From Sphingobium scionense (lineage in GTDB: Bacteria > Pseudomonadota > Alphaproteobacteria > Sphingomonadales > Sphingomonadaceae): a stretch of DNA of 64,000 nucleotides. The notes under the pieces were generated by a model. The model did not search any database, was not told where the DNA came from, and saw only the letters and a program-made list of their open reading frames with translations. The first letter of the stretch is position 1. Each line of letters opens with the position of its first letter. Position numbers and translations under genes: made by a program. The DNA lies in NCBI RefSeq assembly GCF_014197035.1, contig NZ_JACIEU010000022.1, forward strand, positions 1-64,000. The letters are read 5' to 3'. This document shows, piece by piece, positions 1-9,592 of the stretch.

Positions 1-564
1 CCCACATGTCCCTTCATCTAAATCACAATGTCAAAGAGCCGTCCAAACATCGAAGCGGACAGTGATCGTTCCCCGCTATCTCTATCGGGGGACATACTGT
101 CCTGCTATGTTGGCGACCGTGCCTGGCGAAAACCGTTGGTCTTCACCGCGTCGGTGGAGTGGCATCTAGGCCCGTCAGGCGAGTCGGTCAACCACTTTTT
201 CGCAAAAAATCGACAGCAGCCCCAAATCCGCATGCACCGTCCCTGCCGCTCTCCCGGCCACATCGCATGCCGCCGGCTTCCCGAGCCTGACTTGTAGAAG
301 GAACAGAATAACTTAATTCCCCCCTCTCCCTCTTTCGGATAGCAAGCCGGCAGCGATCTCATCGCCCTCGCTTCCGCAAAGACGACGACGTCATGCGCTT
401 CCTTCCACATTGACGGGGCAGCAGCGTCGAAAGCCGGCGGCGCGTCCCGAGGGACAGTCCATGATCTTTGCACAATTTGCGCAATCGCCCGCCGCGACAC
501 CGGATATTCCGTGATGGAAAGTGGGGGGTCGCTCGTTCTGGACATCGGGTCGGAAGAATAAGGC
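1..564. other. Left-edge region without a convincing gene
   Basis: No reading frame here has both a plausible ribosome-binding site and a recognisable product. An 89-codon frame from 28 to 297 looks accidental: it has no family resemblance and a composition unlike its neighbours. A weak inverted repeat with CCCCG/CGGGG arms lies near 72-92. The second half presumably holds the promoter of the receptor gene that starts at 565, but I could not assign its boxes. Confidence 0.5.
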
Positions 565-3108
565 GTGTCCGTGGTGCGAAGGTGCAGTAGAGCCGGTGTC
601 GCGCGGCCGGGGTGGCATGCGCTGCGCCGGATCGCGCCCCTGGTCGTGCCGGCGCTCCTCGCCGCCCCTCTCCTGCCCGCGCCGGCGCTCGCTCGTAACA
701 GCGCCAACCCGGCCTTCGACATACCGCGCCAGAAGCTGGAAACCGCGATCCAGCAGCTTGCCTTGCAGGGCGGTCGGCAGATCGTCTTCCGATCCGCCCT
801 GGCCGGTTCGGCCACATCGCGCAGGCTGTCAGGCGCCATGCCCTTTTCGGGCGCCCTGCGCCGCTTGCTCAAGGGCAGCGGCCTGACCTTCCGGGAGACG
901 GCGAACCATGTCATCCTGATCGAACCGGCCTCCCCTGTTCGCGACACGACCGCCATCACCGCCGACGGGCCGCAATCCCCCCTGCCCCCTGCCCGCCCGC
1001 TGATCGTCACGGCGCAGCGGCGCACCGATCCGGTGAGCTTTGCCGGCGACCTGCGGCTGCGGCCCAGCGCCGCCGGAATTGCCGCCCTGGTCGAGGCCAG
1101 CCCCGGCATCAGCAGCGAACCGGGCAATGCCGGCCAGCGCGCGCTGATCGTGCGCGGCGTCGGCATGGCCGGCGAATCCACCACCCTGGTCTATTTCGGC
1201 GACGTGCCGATCGCCGGTCCGTCCGGCACCGGCAGCGACGCCGCGCGCACGACCAGCGACCTGTCGCTGGTGGACGTCGCTCAGGTGCGCATCGCACGCA
1301 CCGCCCGCAGCGCCGAGCATGGCGTCGGCGCGCTGGCCGGCGAGATCGAGATCGCGCCCGAAGAACCGCATCTGGGCCAATGGGGCGGCGGCGCCAGCCT
1401 GGGCCTCGGCATCCAGCAGGGCGGCGAGCCGGATCTTTCGGCCTCCTCCACGCTCAATATCCCGCTCGGCGAGCGCGTCGCCCTGCGCGCGACCGCCTAT
1501 GCCAGCCGCGCGGGCGGCTATATCGACAATGTCCGCACCGGCACGCACAACGTAAATGACGACGACATATCGGGGCTGCGCCTGATCGCGCGGATGGTGC
1601 CACAGCCCGATCTCGACATATCGGCGCTCTTTACCTGGCAGCATCGCCGCATTGCCGATGCCAGCTCCTGGTTCCAGTCGCTCGGCCCCTATCGCACCGA
1701 TCGCTATTTCGCCGCGCCCACGACCCACGACTTTCTGATGGGGCGGCTGAAGGTCGGCTATGGCGGTGGCCCGGTTCGCCTGACCAGCATCACCGCCGCC
1801 TATCGCTGGTCGCTCGACCGACGTTACGACCGGACCAACGCCACCTTGCTGCAGGGCCAGGATCCCGAAGCCTGCCAGCGTTACTTCGCGCTCGATACCG
1901 CGTCCTGCGATCCGGCCCAGACCCAGCAGTTCGCCGATTATGCCGCCGGCCTCGCGCCATCGCTGCTGCATATCCCGATCGTGTCGACCCGCATCCTGCA
2001 GGAACTGCGCCTGGGCCATGACAATGCCCATGGCCTGGGCTGGGTGGCGGGCGTGCTGATCGATCATCGGACCGAGCGGCTACGCAGCGAACTTTCCTCC
2101 TACAGTGGCGATCCCGATATTAGCGGCGAGATATTCGGCGCGCGCCGGCTGGCGATCACGCGCGATCAGGCGGCGATGTTCGGGACGCTCTCCTATCGCG
2201 AGGATGACCTGCTCGTCTCGCTGGGGCTGCGCTATGATGATTATCGCGTCGCGTCGCAGAATGACGTGGTCGTGCCCAACCTGCTCAGCGGATCGATCGA
2301 CTCCTGGCCGCGCACCGTCAACCGCTCGGGCGGGCTCAGCACGCGCGTCCATATCGACCTGCCGATCGCGCCGGGGGCCAGCTGGCATACCCAGTTGACG
2401 CGCAGCATCCGGCCGGGCGGGGTCAATACCGCCTCGGTGCTGCTGCCTAATCGCCGCACCTATGATGGCGACAGCCTGTGGGGCGCGGAACTGGGCTTCA
2501 ACCTGCATCTGGGGCGCGACAGCGAAATGACGCTGACCGCCTATATGAACGATTGGCGCGACCTTCAGTATCGCGCCCTGTCGGAAAATCGCTCGCACGC
2601 CTATCTGGTCAATGTCGGCAACGCGATGATCCTGGGCACCGAGTTCGAACTGGTCGCCCGCCCCTTGCCGGGCCTGACCACCCGGCTGGAGGCCAGCCTG
2701 ATCCGCGCCGACCTGACCCGCGTGTCCGACGCCGCGCCGCTGGTCGGCGGCGCCGACAAGGGCGACAGCATCCCCTTCGTGCCCCACCGCCGCCTGCAGG
2801 CCAGCCTGGCGCGCAGCTGGACGATCGGCGGCCATGGCCAGCTCACGGTCGAGGGCGACTGGCAATATCAGTCCGGTTCCTGGTCCACCTTCACGTCCGA
2901 CGATCCCGACTTCGTCGAGACGTCGGCCTTCTCGCTGTTCGGTGCGGGCCTGAGCTGGCGCCGCGAGCGGAGCAGCCTGTCGCTGCGCGCCCGCAATATT
3001 TTCAACCGCGTCGCGAATTTGCGCGCGGTGACTAACGGATATGGGGTCGGTCAAACGTTCAGTTCGGGACCGCGATCGATTCTGCTGAGCTGGGACCGGC
3101 ATTGGTGA
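565..3108 (+). CDS. TonB-dependent receptor with STN signalling domain (FecA-like)
   Basis: An 847-residue outer-membrane receptor for energised import of an unidentified ligand. The start is GTG. Residues 1 to about 44 form a signal peptide ending near ALA. Residues about 48-112 form a secretin/TonB short N-terminal (STN) domain, which in FecA-type transducers touches the periplasmic part of FecR. The plug follows at about 150-270 (RALIVRGVG motif) and then a beta-barrel ending LLSWDRHW, with an aromatic C-terminus as expected for outer-membrane insertion. A sigma factor and a FecR protein follow directly, so this is probably a transducing receptor that controls its own expression. The order receptor-sigma-FecR reverses the classical fecIRA order. 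The ligand cannot be told from sequence; iron chelates are the usual guess, but peptides or sugars are possible in sphingomonads. Confidence 0.9.
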   Translation: MSVVRRCSRAGVARPGWHALRRIAPLVVPALLAAPLLPAPALARNSANPAFDIPRQKLETAIQQLALQGGRQIVFRSALAGSATSRRLSGAMPFSGALRRLLKGSGLTFRETANHVILIEPASPVRDTTAITADGPQSPLPPARPLIVTAQRRTDPVSFAGDLRLRPSAAGIAALVEASPGISSEPGNAGQRALIVRGVGMAGESTTLVYFGDVPIAGPSGTGSDAARTTSDLSLVDVAQVRIARTARSAEHGVGALAGEIEIAPEEPHLGQWGGGASLGLGIQQGGEPDLSASSTLNIPLGERVALRATAYASRAGGYIDNVRTGTHNVNDDDISGLRLIARMVPQPDLDISALFTWQHRRIADASSWFQSLGPYRTDRYFAAPTTHDFLMGRLKVGYGGGPVRLTSITAAYRWSLDRRYDRTNATLLQGQDPEACQRYFALDTASCDPAQTQQFADYAAGLAPSLLHIPIVSTRILQELRLGHDNAHGLGWVAGVLIDHRTERLRSELSSYSGDPDISGEIFGARRLAITRDQAAMFGTLSYREDDLLVSLGLRYDDYRVASQNDVVVPNLLSGSIDSWPRTVNRSGGLSTRVHIDLPIAPGASWHTQLTRSIRPGGVNTASVLLPNRRTYDGDSLWGAELGFNLHLGRDSEMTLTAYMNDWRDLQYRALSENRSHAYLVNVGNAMILGTEFELVARPLPGLTTRLEASLIRADLTRVSDAAPLVGGADKGDSIPFVPHRRLQASLARSWTIGGHGQLTVEGDWQYQSGSWSTFTSDDPDFVETSAFSLFGAGLSWRRERSSLSLRARNIFNRVANLRAVTNGYGVGQTFSSGPRSILLSWDRHW

Positions 3109-3160
3109 TGCAGGCCGCCGGTGCGGCTCGCAAGGGGTTGGAAAGCGCGGACAAGGGGTT

Positions 3161-3700
3161 TTGGGATTGAACCGTCTATCAGGATCGTCATTGCCGCAAT
3201 CAGGCGGGGCGGAAAACAGGGCGACCGACTATTCCGCCTATATTCCCGCCCTGCGCCGCTACTTCGCCCGCCGCGTGGCCAACGGCCATATCGTCGACGA
3301 TCTGGTGCAGGATGTGATGCTGCGCATGCATGTGCGGGATTCCCCCAATGGCATCGACAATCTGGATGGCTATATCTTCCGCACCGCATCGAGCGTCCTG
3401 CGCGATCAGGCGCGGCGCGATCAGGTTCGCCATGCCAAGGGCCATGACGAACTGACGGAAAAGGATCATCCTGCTGAGGAACGGACTGCCGACCGCGTCT
3501 TACAGGCAAGGGAAGAGATCGCCCAGGTCGTCCGCGCGCTGGAAGAGCTGCCGGAACGGACCCGCGATATCTTCCTGATGCGGCGCTACGAAGGGCTGGC
3601 CTATGGCGATATTGCGGAAAGGCTGGGCATTTCGGTGAGCGCGATCGAGAAACATGTCGCCAAGGCCGTCGCGCATATCGCCCGGCGCATGGCACAATAG
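3161..3700 (+). CDS. ECF sigma-70 factor, FecI-like
   Basis: A 179-residue extracytoplasmic-function sigma factor. Region 2 shows DLVQDVMLRMHV and region 4 shows the helix-turn-helix YGDIAERLGISVSAIEKHV. There is no in-frame ATG near the beginning. TTG codons at 3161, 3167 and 3191 are available, and an AAGGGG stretch at 3153-3158 suits TTG 3167 best, so the start is uncertain by a few codons. The gene lies 52 bases after the receptor and 15 before a FecR protein. The expected role is to transcribe the receptor gene when FecR relays ligand binding. Confidence 0.88.
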   Translation: MGLNRLSGSSLPQSGGAENRATDYSAYIPALRRYFARRVANGHIVDDLVQDVMLRMHVRDSPNGIDNLDGYIFRTASSVLRDQARRDQVRHAKGHDELTEKDHPAEERTADRVLQAREEIAQVVRALEELPERTRDIFLMRRYEGLAYGDIAERLGISVSAIEKHVAKAVAHIARRMAQ

Positions 3701-3715
3701 GATAGCGGTCACTCC

Positions 3716-4783
3716 ATGACCCAGGACGGGGACGACCCCTTCGACATCGCGGCAGCCCATTGGGCGCGGTTGCAGTCCGGCACGGCGACGTCTGCCGAGC
3801 GGGCGGCGATCACGGCCTGGTGCGACGCGGCCCCGGCGCATCGCGCGGCCATGGACGCCGTCGAGCGCGGCTGGGACAGCGCCGGCGCCGCGCAGCAGGA
3901 TGATGCGATCGCAGCGATGCTGGCCCAGATGCAGGCGCGCCAGACCGAAGCCGCTGCGCCATCCAGCGGGCGCCGCCCCTGGCGCGCGGCCCTGCTGGCT
4001 GCGTCGCTGACCGCGCTGCTGGCGGTGCCGGCGACGCTCTGGTTCACCAGCCGCCCGGCCGACCATCCCGTGCCGCCTGCCCTGTCCGGCGAACAGGTGG
4101 CGCAGGCGACCGGCACGCGCCTGTTCAGCCCGGCCGGCCGTCGCCGCAATATCCAGCTGCCCGACGGATCGCGCGTGATCCTGGACGCCGACAGTGCGAT
4201 CCGCTTCGCCTTCTCCGCCGACAAGCGGGCGGTCGCGCTGGAATCGGGCCGCGCCTATTTCGCCGTCCACAAGGACAAGAGCCGCCCTTTCAGCGTATCG
4301 GCCGGCAAGCTGACGGCCACGGCGGTCGGCACCGCCTTCGACGTGTCGCGCCTCTCGGGCCGGGAACAGGTGACCACGACCGAGGGGCTTGTCCGCGTCG
4401 TGACGGCTGCGGCGACTCACAATGGCAGCCGCGCCACTTTGCTGCCCGCCGGCATGCGCCTGACGCAGAAGGACCAGAGCGTTTCGGTCGATCCGGTCGA
4501 CGTGACTCGCGAAAGCGCCTGGCGCGATGGCCGCATCGTCTTCACCGGCCGCTGCCTGTCCGACGTTGCGGCGGAAATGAACCGCTATGGCTCGGGCCGG
4601 CTGGAGGTGAAGGAAGATGCCGCCCATATCGCCATCAGCGGCGTGTTCGACATCGACAATGCCGATGGCCTGGCCGAAGCGCTGGAGCAGCAGGGGCTGG
4701 TGCATGTGGCCCGAAGCGCCGACCGGATCGTCCTGACCCGCGGCGATCAGATCATCCCGGGCGACTGCGCCGTCCGGGGCTGA
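3716..4783 (+). CDS. FecR-family anti-sigma/sigma regulator
   Basis: A 355-residue inner-membrane regulator. The N-terminal cytoplasmic DUF4880-type segment (about residues 10-50, AAHWARLQSG and ITAWCDAAPAHR) binds the sigma factor. A hydrophobic helix lies at about 88-112 (ALLAASLTALLAVPATLWF). The periplasmic FecR domain (IQLPDGSRVILDADSAIRF, then VGTAFDVS) spans about 135-240, and a C-terminal DUF4974/STN-like segment runs from about 265 to 345. It is the last gene of the trio and is followed by a bidirectional terminator. It should hold or activate the preceding FecI-like sigma depending on the state of the receptor's STN domain. Confidence 0.9.
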   Translation: MTQDGDDPFDIAAAHWARLQSGTATSAERAAITAWCDAAPAHRAAMDAVERGWDSAGAAQQDDAIAAMLAQMQARQTEAAAPSSGRRPWRAALLAASLTALLAVPATLWFTSRPADHPVPPALSGEQVAQATGTRLFSPAGRRRNIQLPDGSRVILDADSAIRFAFSADKRAVALESGRAYFAVHKDKSRPFSVSAGKLTATAVGTAFDVSRLSGREQVTTTEGLVRVVTAAATHNGSRATLLPAGMRLTQKDQSVSVDPVDVTRESAWRDGRIVFTGRCLSDVAAEMNRYGSGRLEVKEDAAHIAISGVFDIDNADGLAEALEQQGLVHVARSADRIVLTRGDQIIPGDCAVRG

Positions 4784-4786
4784 TCC

Positions 4787-4822
4787 AAAAAAACGGGGCG
4801 CCTGCCGACGCCCCGCCCCTTT
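4787..4822. terminator. Bidirectional terminator between fecR and the M14 peptidase gene
   Basis: A hairpin with arms CGGGGCG (4794-4800) and CGCCCCG (4809-4815) around an 8-base loop. An A-run precedes it and a C/T-rich tail follows, so it could end transcription from both converging genes. Confidence 0.7.
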
Positions 4823-4825
4823 CCC

Positions 4826-7558
4826 TTATTTCCGATTAGCCGCGCCATAGAGCAGCGCGTTGAACAGGAATTTGAACGTGCCATAGGATTGGGCGCGCTG
4901 CGCCACTTCCGGCCCCATCACCAGCAGCTTGCCCTTGCCGACATCGACATCGGCGACGGCGATCGTGCCGGCCAGCTTCTCCTGTCCCACGGCCCAGCCG
5001 CTGCGCAGCAGATCGCGCCCCTCGAACCAGGACACCTGGCCATAGGGGGTGGCATTTGCCGTCACAAAGGTCTGCGAGCGGTTGAAGAACATGTCCACCT
5101 GGTCGGGCAGGCCATAGGCCAGCGGCTGGCGGTTATCGACGCGCGCGCGCAGGATCGATCCGGGGATGAAGAAGCTCTTGGTGTCGAGTGGCTTCATCGC
5201 CCCCTCCACCTCACGCGCCAGCGCGGGTTTGAGCGGCGTACCGAGCAGGTCGATGAAGCGGGCCGAATTGCCGATCGCCACCACCGCGCCGCCATTGCGG
5301 GCAAAGTCCGCGACCGCCGGCACCGTCTTGGCGTCGGTCAGGTCGCCCAGCATCGGCACGAACTCGGCCGGTATGTCCTTGACGTCCGGCTGCTTGCCGG
5401 CGCGGGCCGTTCCCCAGGCGCCGCTCGGCGGCAAGGCGCCATCGGCGAACAGCAGCACGTCATAATCCTTGGCCAGATTGCCCGCGTCCAGACGCTTGGC
5501 ATAGACCGGCGCGAACGGGAATTCGAACTTCTCCAGCAGGAAGCGGGTCCAGCCGGTCGGGATATTGCCGCCATAGCGATCGACCAGGCCGATGCGCAGC
5601 GGCTTGAGCGCAATGCGCTCGCCCTGCGGCGCGGCGTCGAGCGCATGGGCGGTCAGGCCCAGCTGCGTCACCGCGTCGCCGACGATCTTCTGCGCGCCGG
5701 CCGATGCCGGGATCCAGATCGCGCCCGCCTGCATCGCCTCGCCATCGGCGCTCACCGCCTGCTTCAGCCAGGCCGGACGCACGCCGGCCTTCAACAGACG
5801 GTTGGTCAGGATGAAGCTGTTGTTGCTTTCATGGCCGACGATCCAGCCCGCCTTGCCCTGGCCGACGATCCGGCCGGGCGGCGGCGCCAGCAGGTCGGGC
5901 ACCGGGGTGAAATGCTGGTCCAGTCCGTCGAGCAGCCGGTCGAAGCCGATCCCCATCTGATAGGCCAGCGTATAGCCGGTAATATCATAGGGCGCCTTGG
6001 GCGGACCACCGGGAAAATCCGTATCGTGCGGATGGTCCTGCGGCTCGAACATGTCGATCACATGCGGGCGATAGGCCTGGTCGGTGCGCACGATATAGGA
6101 GCCGGCGGCATAGCTTTTTCCGCCCGCCTGGAACGGCGCGTCGGCGCGCTCCACCTCGACGCCATTCTTGATGAGCGCGTTGAGGAAGGCGATCGCGGTC
6201 GGCATGTCGCGCTGGTCGGCGGGAAGGATATAGGCGCGCGGATCACGCTCGGCCGGGGCCTGAAGCATCGTCTTGTAGAGGGCCGGATCGACCTTCTTGG
6301 GGCCACGCCCTTCGTCGAGCGCCTTGGCATTGGCCAGCCGGTCGACCTTGGACGGGGTGATGGTCCAGCTGTCCTTGCTGCCCTTCTCGATGCTGTTGGC
6401 GCCCATCTTCCAGATGTTGAACAGCAGCCGCTCGCGATTGCGCGAGGCATAGTCGATGACGGCGCGGTCCAGCGTCCACTGATAGTCGAGCGAATCCTGC
6501 AAATGCCAGTCGCGCGGTCCGATCGGCATCATCTCGTCGCCACGCGGCAACTGGGTCGACGGCACCAGCGGGATCTTCGCCGGGGTCGGCCCGCCGATGA
6601 TCTCGGTCAGCAGGCCGATGCTGTTGTGGAAATAGGCGACCGATCGTTCCATGCCATTGTGCCAGGTCGAATAGGGCGCCGCGCTGCGCGTGCCCGACCC
6701 GGCCTTGCCTTCGGAAATCAGGCGCGAATGCATGGCGAAGCCGACTTCGTTGAGTTGCGCCATGACGATCGGGTCATAGTTGAAATTGAACGGATCGCGA
6801 AACGGCGGCACGAACACCACCATGCCCTCCGGCCCGGTCTGGTGCTGGTTATAGACGATCTGCGGATACCATTGGCGGAACAGCACCCGATTGACATTCT
6901 CGGTCTCGGGCATCGCCGCCATGAAGCTGTCGCGGTTATTATCGTGGCCGATATATTTCTGGTAGAGGCGCGGCAGCGTCGCCATCTCGCGCTTCTTGGG
7001 ATCGGCCGAGCGCATATACCAGTTGGCGACCAGTTCCATGCCGTCGGGATTGTCATGCGCGAACAGGATGATGCAGTCGTCCAGCATGCGCATCGTTTCC
7101 GGGTCCGACTGGGTCAGCATCCGGTAAAGCACCTGGATCTGCCCCTGCGACGTCACCGTCTCGGTCGCGTGCATGCCCGCGTCGATCCAGACCACCGCCT
7201 TGCCCTGTGCCGCCAGCGTGCGCGCCTGCGCCTCGTCCACGCCATGGGCGCGGGTCAGCTTCTCGGCGATGGCGCGATACTCGTCCAGTTTCGCCAGATT
7301 GGCCGGCGAGGAGACGATCGCCATCCACTGGCTGCGCCCTTCCGCGCTCTTGCCGATGTCGACCAGCTTCATCCGGTCGCTTTCGCCCGCCAGCTTCTGG
7401 AGATAGGCCTCATATTCGCTGTAATTGGCGAGATAATAGTCGGTCCCCGGCGGCTGCTTGAAAAAGCGCTCGGGCGGGGTTGGCGTGCCGGTCTGGGCAG
7501 CGGCGGGAACGGCCTGCAACAGCAGCGCGCCCGACAGGAAAAGCCAATGGGGTTTCAT
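4826..7558 (-). CDS. M14-family zinc carboxypeptidase, exported
   Basis: A 910-residue exported metallopeptidase. ATG 7558 is preceded by GGAGAG and opens a signal peptide (KPHWLFLSGALLLQAVPAAAQ). Around residue 130 the sequence GMHATETVTSQG gives the HxxE zinc site of M14 enzymes, followed by DDCIILFAHDNPDG and by DNNRDSFMAAMPE and YNQHQTG around the third-ligand region. A long C-terminal part has a glutamine-amidotransferase-like feel (FARNGGAVVAIGNSARFIDL), as seen in large secreted M14 proteins. It probably removes C-terminal residues from peptides in the periplasm. It is the last gene of a minus-strand series beginning with a TonB receptor at 15144. The dispersed hairpin repeat at 7615-7739 lies just upstream. 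Confidence 0.88.
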   Translation of the reverse strand: MKPHWLFLSGALLLQAVPAAAQTGTPTPPERFFKQPPGTDYYLANYSEYEAYLQKLAGESDRMKLVDIGKSAEGRSQWMAIVSSPANLAKLDEYRAIAEKLTRAHGVDEAQARTLAAQGKAVVWIDAGMHATETVTSQGQIQVLYRMLTQSDPETMRMLDDCIILFAHDNPDGMELVANWYMRSADPKKREMATLPRLYQKYIGHDNNRDSFMAAMPETENVNRVLFRQWYPQIVYNQHQTGPEGMVVFVPPFRDPFNFNYDPIVMAQLNEVGFAMHSRLISEGKAGSGTRSAAPYSTWHNGMERSVAYFHNSIGLLTEIIGGPTPAKIPLVPSTQLPRGDEMMPIGPRDWHLQDSLDYQWTLDRAVIDYASRNRERLLFNIWKMGANSIEKGSKDSWTITPSKVDRLANAKALDEGRGPKKVDPALYKTMLQAPAERDPRAYILPADQRDMPTAIAFLNALIKNGVEVERADAPFQAGGKSYAAGSYIVRTDQAYRPHVIDMFEPQDHPHDTDFPGGPPKAPYDITGYTLAYQMGIGFDRLLDGLDQHFTPVPDLLAPPPGRIVGQGKAGWIVGHESNNSFILTNRLLKAGVRPAWLKQAVSADGEAMQAGAIWIPASAGAQKIVGDAVTQLGLTAHALDAAPQGERIALKPLRIGLVDRYGGNIPTGWTRFLLEKFEFPFAPVYAKRLDAGNLAKDYDVLLFADGALPPSGAWGTARAGKQPDVKDIPAEFVPMLGDLTDAKTVPAVADFARNGGAVVAIGNSARFIDLLGTPLKPALAREVEGAMKPLDTKSFFIPGSILRARVDNRQPLAYGLPDQVDMFFNRSQTFVTANATPYGQVSWFEGRDLLRSGWAVGQEKLAGTIAVADVDVGKGKLLVMGPEVAQRAQSYGTFKFLFNALLYGAANRK

Positions 7559-7614
7559 GCAATCTCTCCAGATATCTGGTCGTAAGCGGGCAGAAAGGGA
7601 AAGGGGCACGATGC

Positions 7615-7739
7615 GGACCTTGATCGTTTCAGGCCGAATGGCCTGAAGCGTGAATCAAGGTCCATCCTCAAAAAATGGAGCCTGATTCACGCCATCGGTG
7701 GAAGCGCGTAGCGCTGCCACCTCAGGCGATCAGGCTCCA
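7615..7739 (+). repeat. Dispersed bipartite hairpin repeat, copy 1 (complete)
   Basis: Two consecutive long hairpins. The first (7615-7663) pairs GGACCTTGATC with its complement around a TTTCAGGCC/GGCCTGAA core. The second (7676-7739) pairs GGAGCCTGAT with ATCAGGCTCC and has an inner GGTGGAAGCGC/GCGCTGCCACC stem. The same two units recur in opposite orientation at 33313-33435, and the second unit alone at 38473-38530. The element sits inside a minus-strand operon, between the amidohydrolase stop and the M14 peptidase start. Confidence 0.85.
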
Positions 7740-7770
7740 GATCGCGCCCCTTCAAGCAGGCCGTCAGCCC

Positions 7771-9567
7771 TTAGTAGAAGCGGACATTGTCGATCTGCAA
7801 CCACATGCGCTTGCCCGGGCCGCGCGATCCGCCGAACTCGACCTGGGTGATGCCGTCACCGGTAAAGGCCGGGCCAGTCTTGCCGCGCCGCTCGACCGGC
7901 TTGAACTGGCTGAACGGCACCTCGACCGCAGCCCAGCCGGCGCCGCCCTGCACCTGCGCCTCCCAGACGCCGTCCAGGCCGTTCAGGCGAACGGTGTAGG
8001 CGCCGTCGCCCTTCAGCTCGAAGCGCAGGCCCTTATAGCCGCTGATCTTCGCCGGAGTGATCGACCCGCGGCTGAGCGGAATGGCAAAGCCGGCATAGGC
8101 CGCTTCCTTGACCGCCATGCGCGCCGACAGCGACAGCGCCTTGCCGCCCTCGTCGCGCGGCACCGTCTGGGTGATCTCGACCGACCGGTCGATGCCGCCA
8201 TCGGGCGTATCGACGCGCAGCGTGTCGATCGACGAGCGGCGATCGTCGCGCTCGAAATCGTCGATCAGCGCGGGCACGCTGATCGAGGGCAGACGGTCGG
8301 TCTTGTTGGCGGCGGGCAGCGCCGGGGCGCCGGCGCCAAAGGCCAGCTTGCCGTCGATCAGCACCTGCGAGACCTTGTAGACATCCTTGATATCGGTCCA
8401 GGGCGTGCCGTCGATCAGCACGATGTCGGCGCGTTTGCCGACCGTGATGGTGCCGCGATCGGCATCGATGCGCATGATCTTCGCGCTGGTCTGGGTGCCG
8501 GCGACCAGCGCCTGGCTCGGCGTCAGGCCGGCCTGCACCAGCAATTCCATCTCGTGCAGGGTCGACGGACCATGCGGCGTGCCCGGCATGCCCGCATCGG
8601 TGCCCAGCGCGATCGGCACGCCGGCATCGAACAGTGCCTTCACATTGCCCAGTGCATACCCGAACTTGCGGAAGGTCTGCTTCAGGCGCGGATCGTCGGC
8701 CTTCACGTCGCCGCGCTTATAGGGATCATAGACCGCCAGCGTCGGCGCCATCGCCATGCCGCTCTGCTTGATCGCGGCGACTTCCTCGGCGGTGATCGGC
8801 CGATCCTGCAGCCCATGGGCCAGCGAATCCACGCCCGCCCGCGCCGCAACCAGGCCGCGATCGACGGTGACGGTGTGGGTCAGGATCGGCCAGTTCTGGA
8901 CATGCGCCGCCTCGACCGTGGCCTTCAGCGTCCATTCGTCCATGCTGGTATTGTCGGGCGACACGCCATAGCGCCAGCCGTCGGAGAAGATCTTCACCAG
9001 ATCCGGCTGATAGGGCACCAGGCTTTCGATCGCGGCCTTGCCGGCGGCGGGGGTGTTGACCCAGATGGTGGTTGCCTGGTCGGCCCAGTCGGCGCCATGG
9101 CCGCCGGGCGTGCTGATGCGCGCGGCGAAGCGGACATGGGGGGCGTTCAACTGGCCCAGCCAGGCGCGCAGCGGCGCGAACGCCTCGGGCGCTTCATTGA
9201 AATCATTCACCGTGGTCACGCCGGCCGCGACATAGGCATTGGCGATCTGCGGAAAAGTGCCGGGGCTGCCGCCGGCGGTCCAGTGGGTATGGACGTCGAA
9301 GAAGCCGGGCAGCAGCGCCTTGCCCTTGGCGTTGATGACCCTGGCGCCGCGCGGCACCTTCACATCGGCGCCGACGGCGGTGATGCGGCCATCCTGGATC
9401 AGCACGGTGCCGGGCGCGGGCGCCGCGCCGGTGCCGTCGAAAATGGTCGCGCCGACGATGGCGACCGTGCCGCCATCGGCCGGGGCCGAAACGGAAGCGG
9501 CGGAATACAGCGCGATCGGCAAGGTGATGGCCGAGGCCAGCAGGGCAGTGACAACAGATTTACGCAT
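7771..9567 (-). CDS. Exported amidohydrolase with C-terminal CIA30-like domain
   Basis: A 598-residue protein. A signal peptide (residues 1 to about 28) is followed by a TIM-barrel amidohydrolase of the imidazolonepropionase/prolidase type. FFDVHTHWTAGG supplies the HxH metal pair, ILTHTVTVDRG and SLAHGLQD the later histidines, and LGTDAGMPG the catalytic aspartate. From about residue 410 (DDFERDD...SGYKGLRFELKGDG) a second domain resembles CIA30/galactose-binding sandwiches. GAGGGGGAAG precedes the ATG. The gene is 25 bases downstream of a metalloprotease gene in a presumed operon. Dipeptidase or cyclic-amide hydrolysis is likely, but the substrate is unknown. Confidence 0.85.
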   Translation of the reverse strand: MRKSVVTALLASAITLPIALYSAASVSAPADGGTVAIVGATIFDGTGAAPAPGTVLIQDGRITAVGADVKVPRGARVINAKGKALLPGFFDVHTHWTAGGSPGTFPQIANAYVAAGVTTVNDFNEAPEAFAPLRAWLGQLNAPHVRFAARISTPGGHGADWADQATTIWVNTPAAGKAAIESLVPYQPDLVKIFSDGWRYGVSPDNTSMDEWTLKATVEAAHVQNWPILTHTVTVDRGLVAARAGVDSLAHGLQDRPITAEEVAAIKQSGMAMAPTLAVYDPYKRGDVKADDPRLKQTFRKFGYALGNVKALFDAGVPIALGTDAGMPGTPHGPSTLHEMELLVQAGLTPSQALVAGTQTSAKIMRIDADRGTITVGKRADIVLIDGTPWTDIKDVYKVSQVLIDGKLAFGAGAPALPAANKTDRLPSISVPALIDDFERDDRRSSIDTLRVDTPDGGIDRSVEITQTVPRDEGGKALSLSARMAVKEAAYAGFAIPLSRGSITPAKISGYKGLRFELKGDGAYTVRLNGLDGVWEAQVQGGAGWAAVEVPFSQFKPVERRGKTGPAFTGDGITQVEFGGSRGPGKRMWLQIDNVRFY

Positions 9568-9592
9568 GGGACTTCCCCCTCAAAGACAAGGA

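Noticed and set aside
28..297. 89-codon open frame at the left edge
   Set aside because: No ribosome-binding site, no family resemblance and atypical composition; overlapping frames on both strands look equally open in this GC-rich region.
4889..7585. Very long open frame on the plus strand opposite the M14 peptidase
   Set aside because: It is the antisense shadow of a GC-rich gene. It has no signal or domain, while the minus-strand product has a signal peptide and zinc site. The same reasoning removes the long antisense frames at 11971-15192, 21564-24884, 26347-29364 and 30237-33092.
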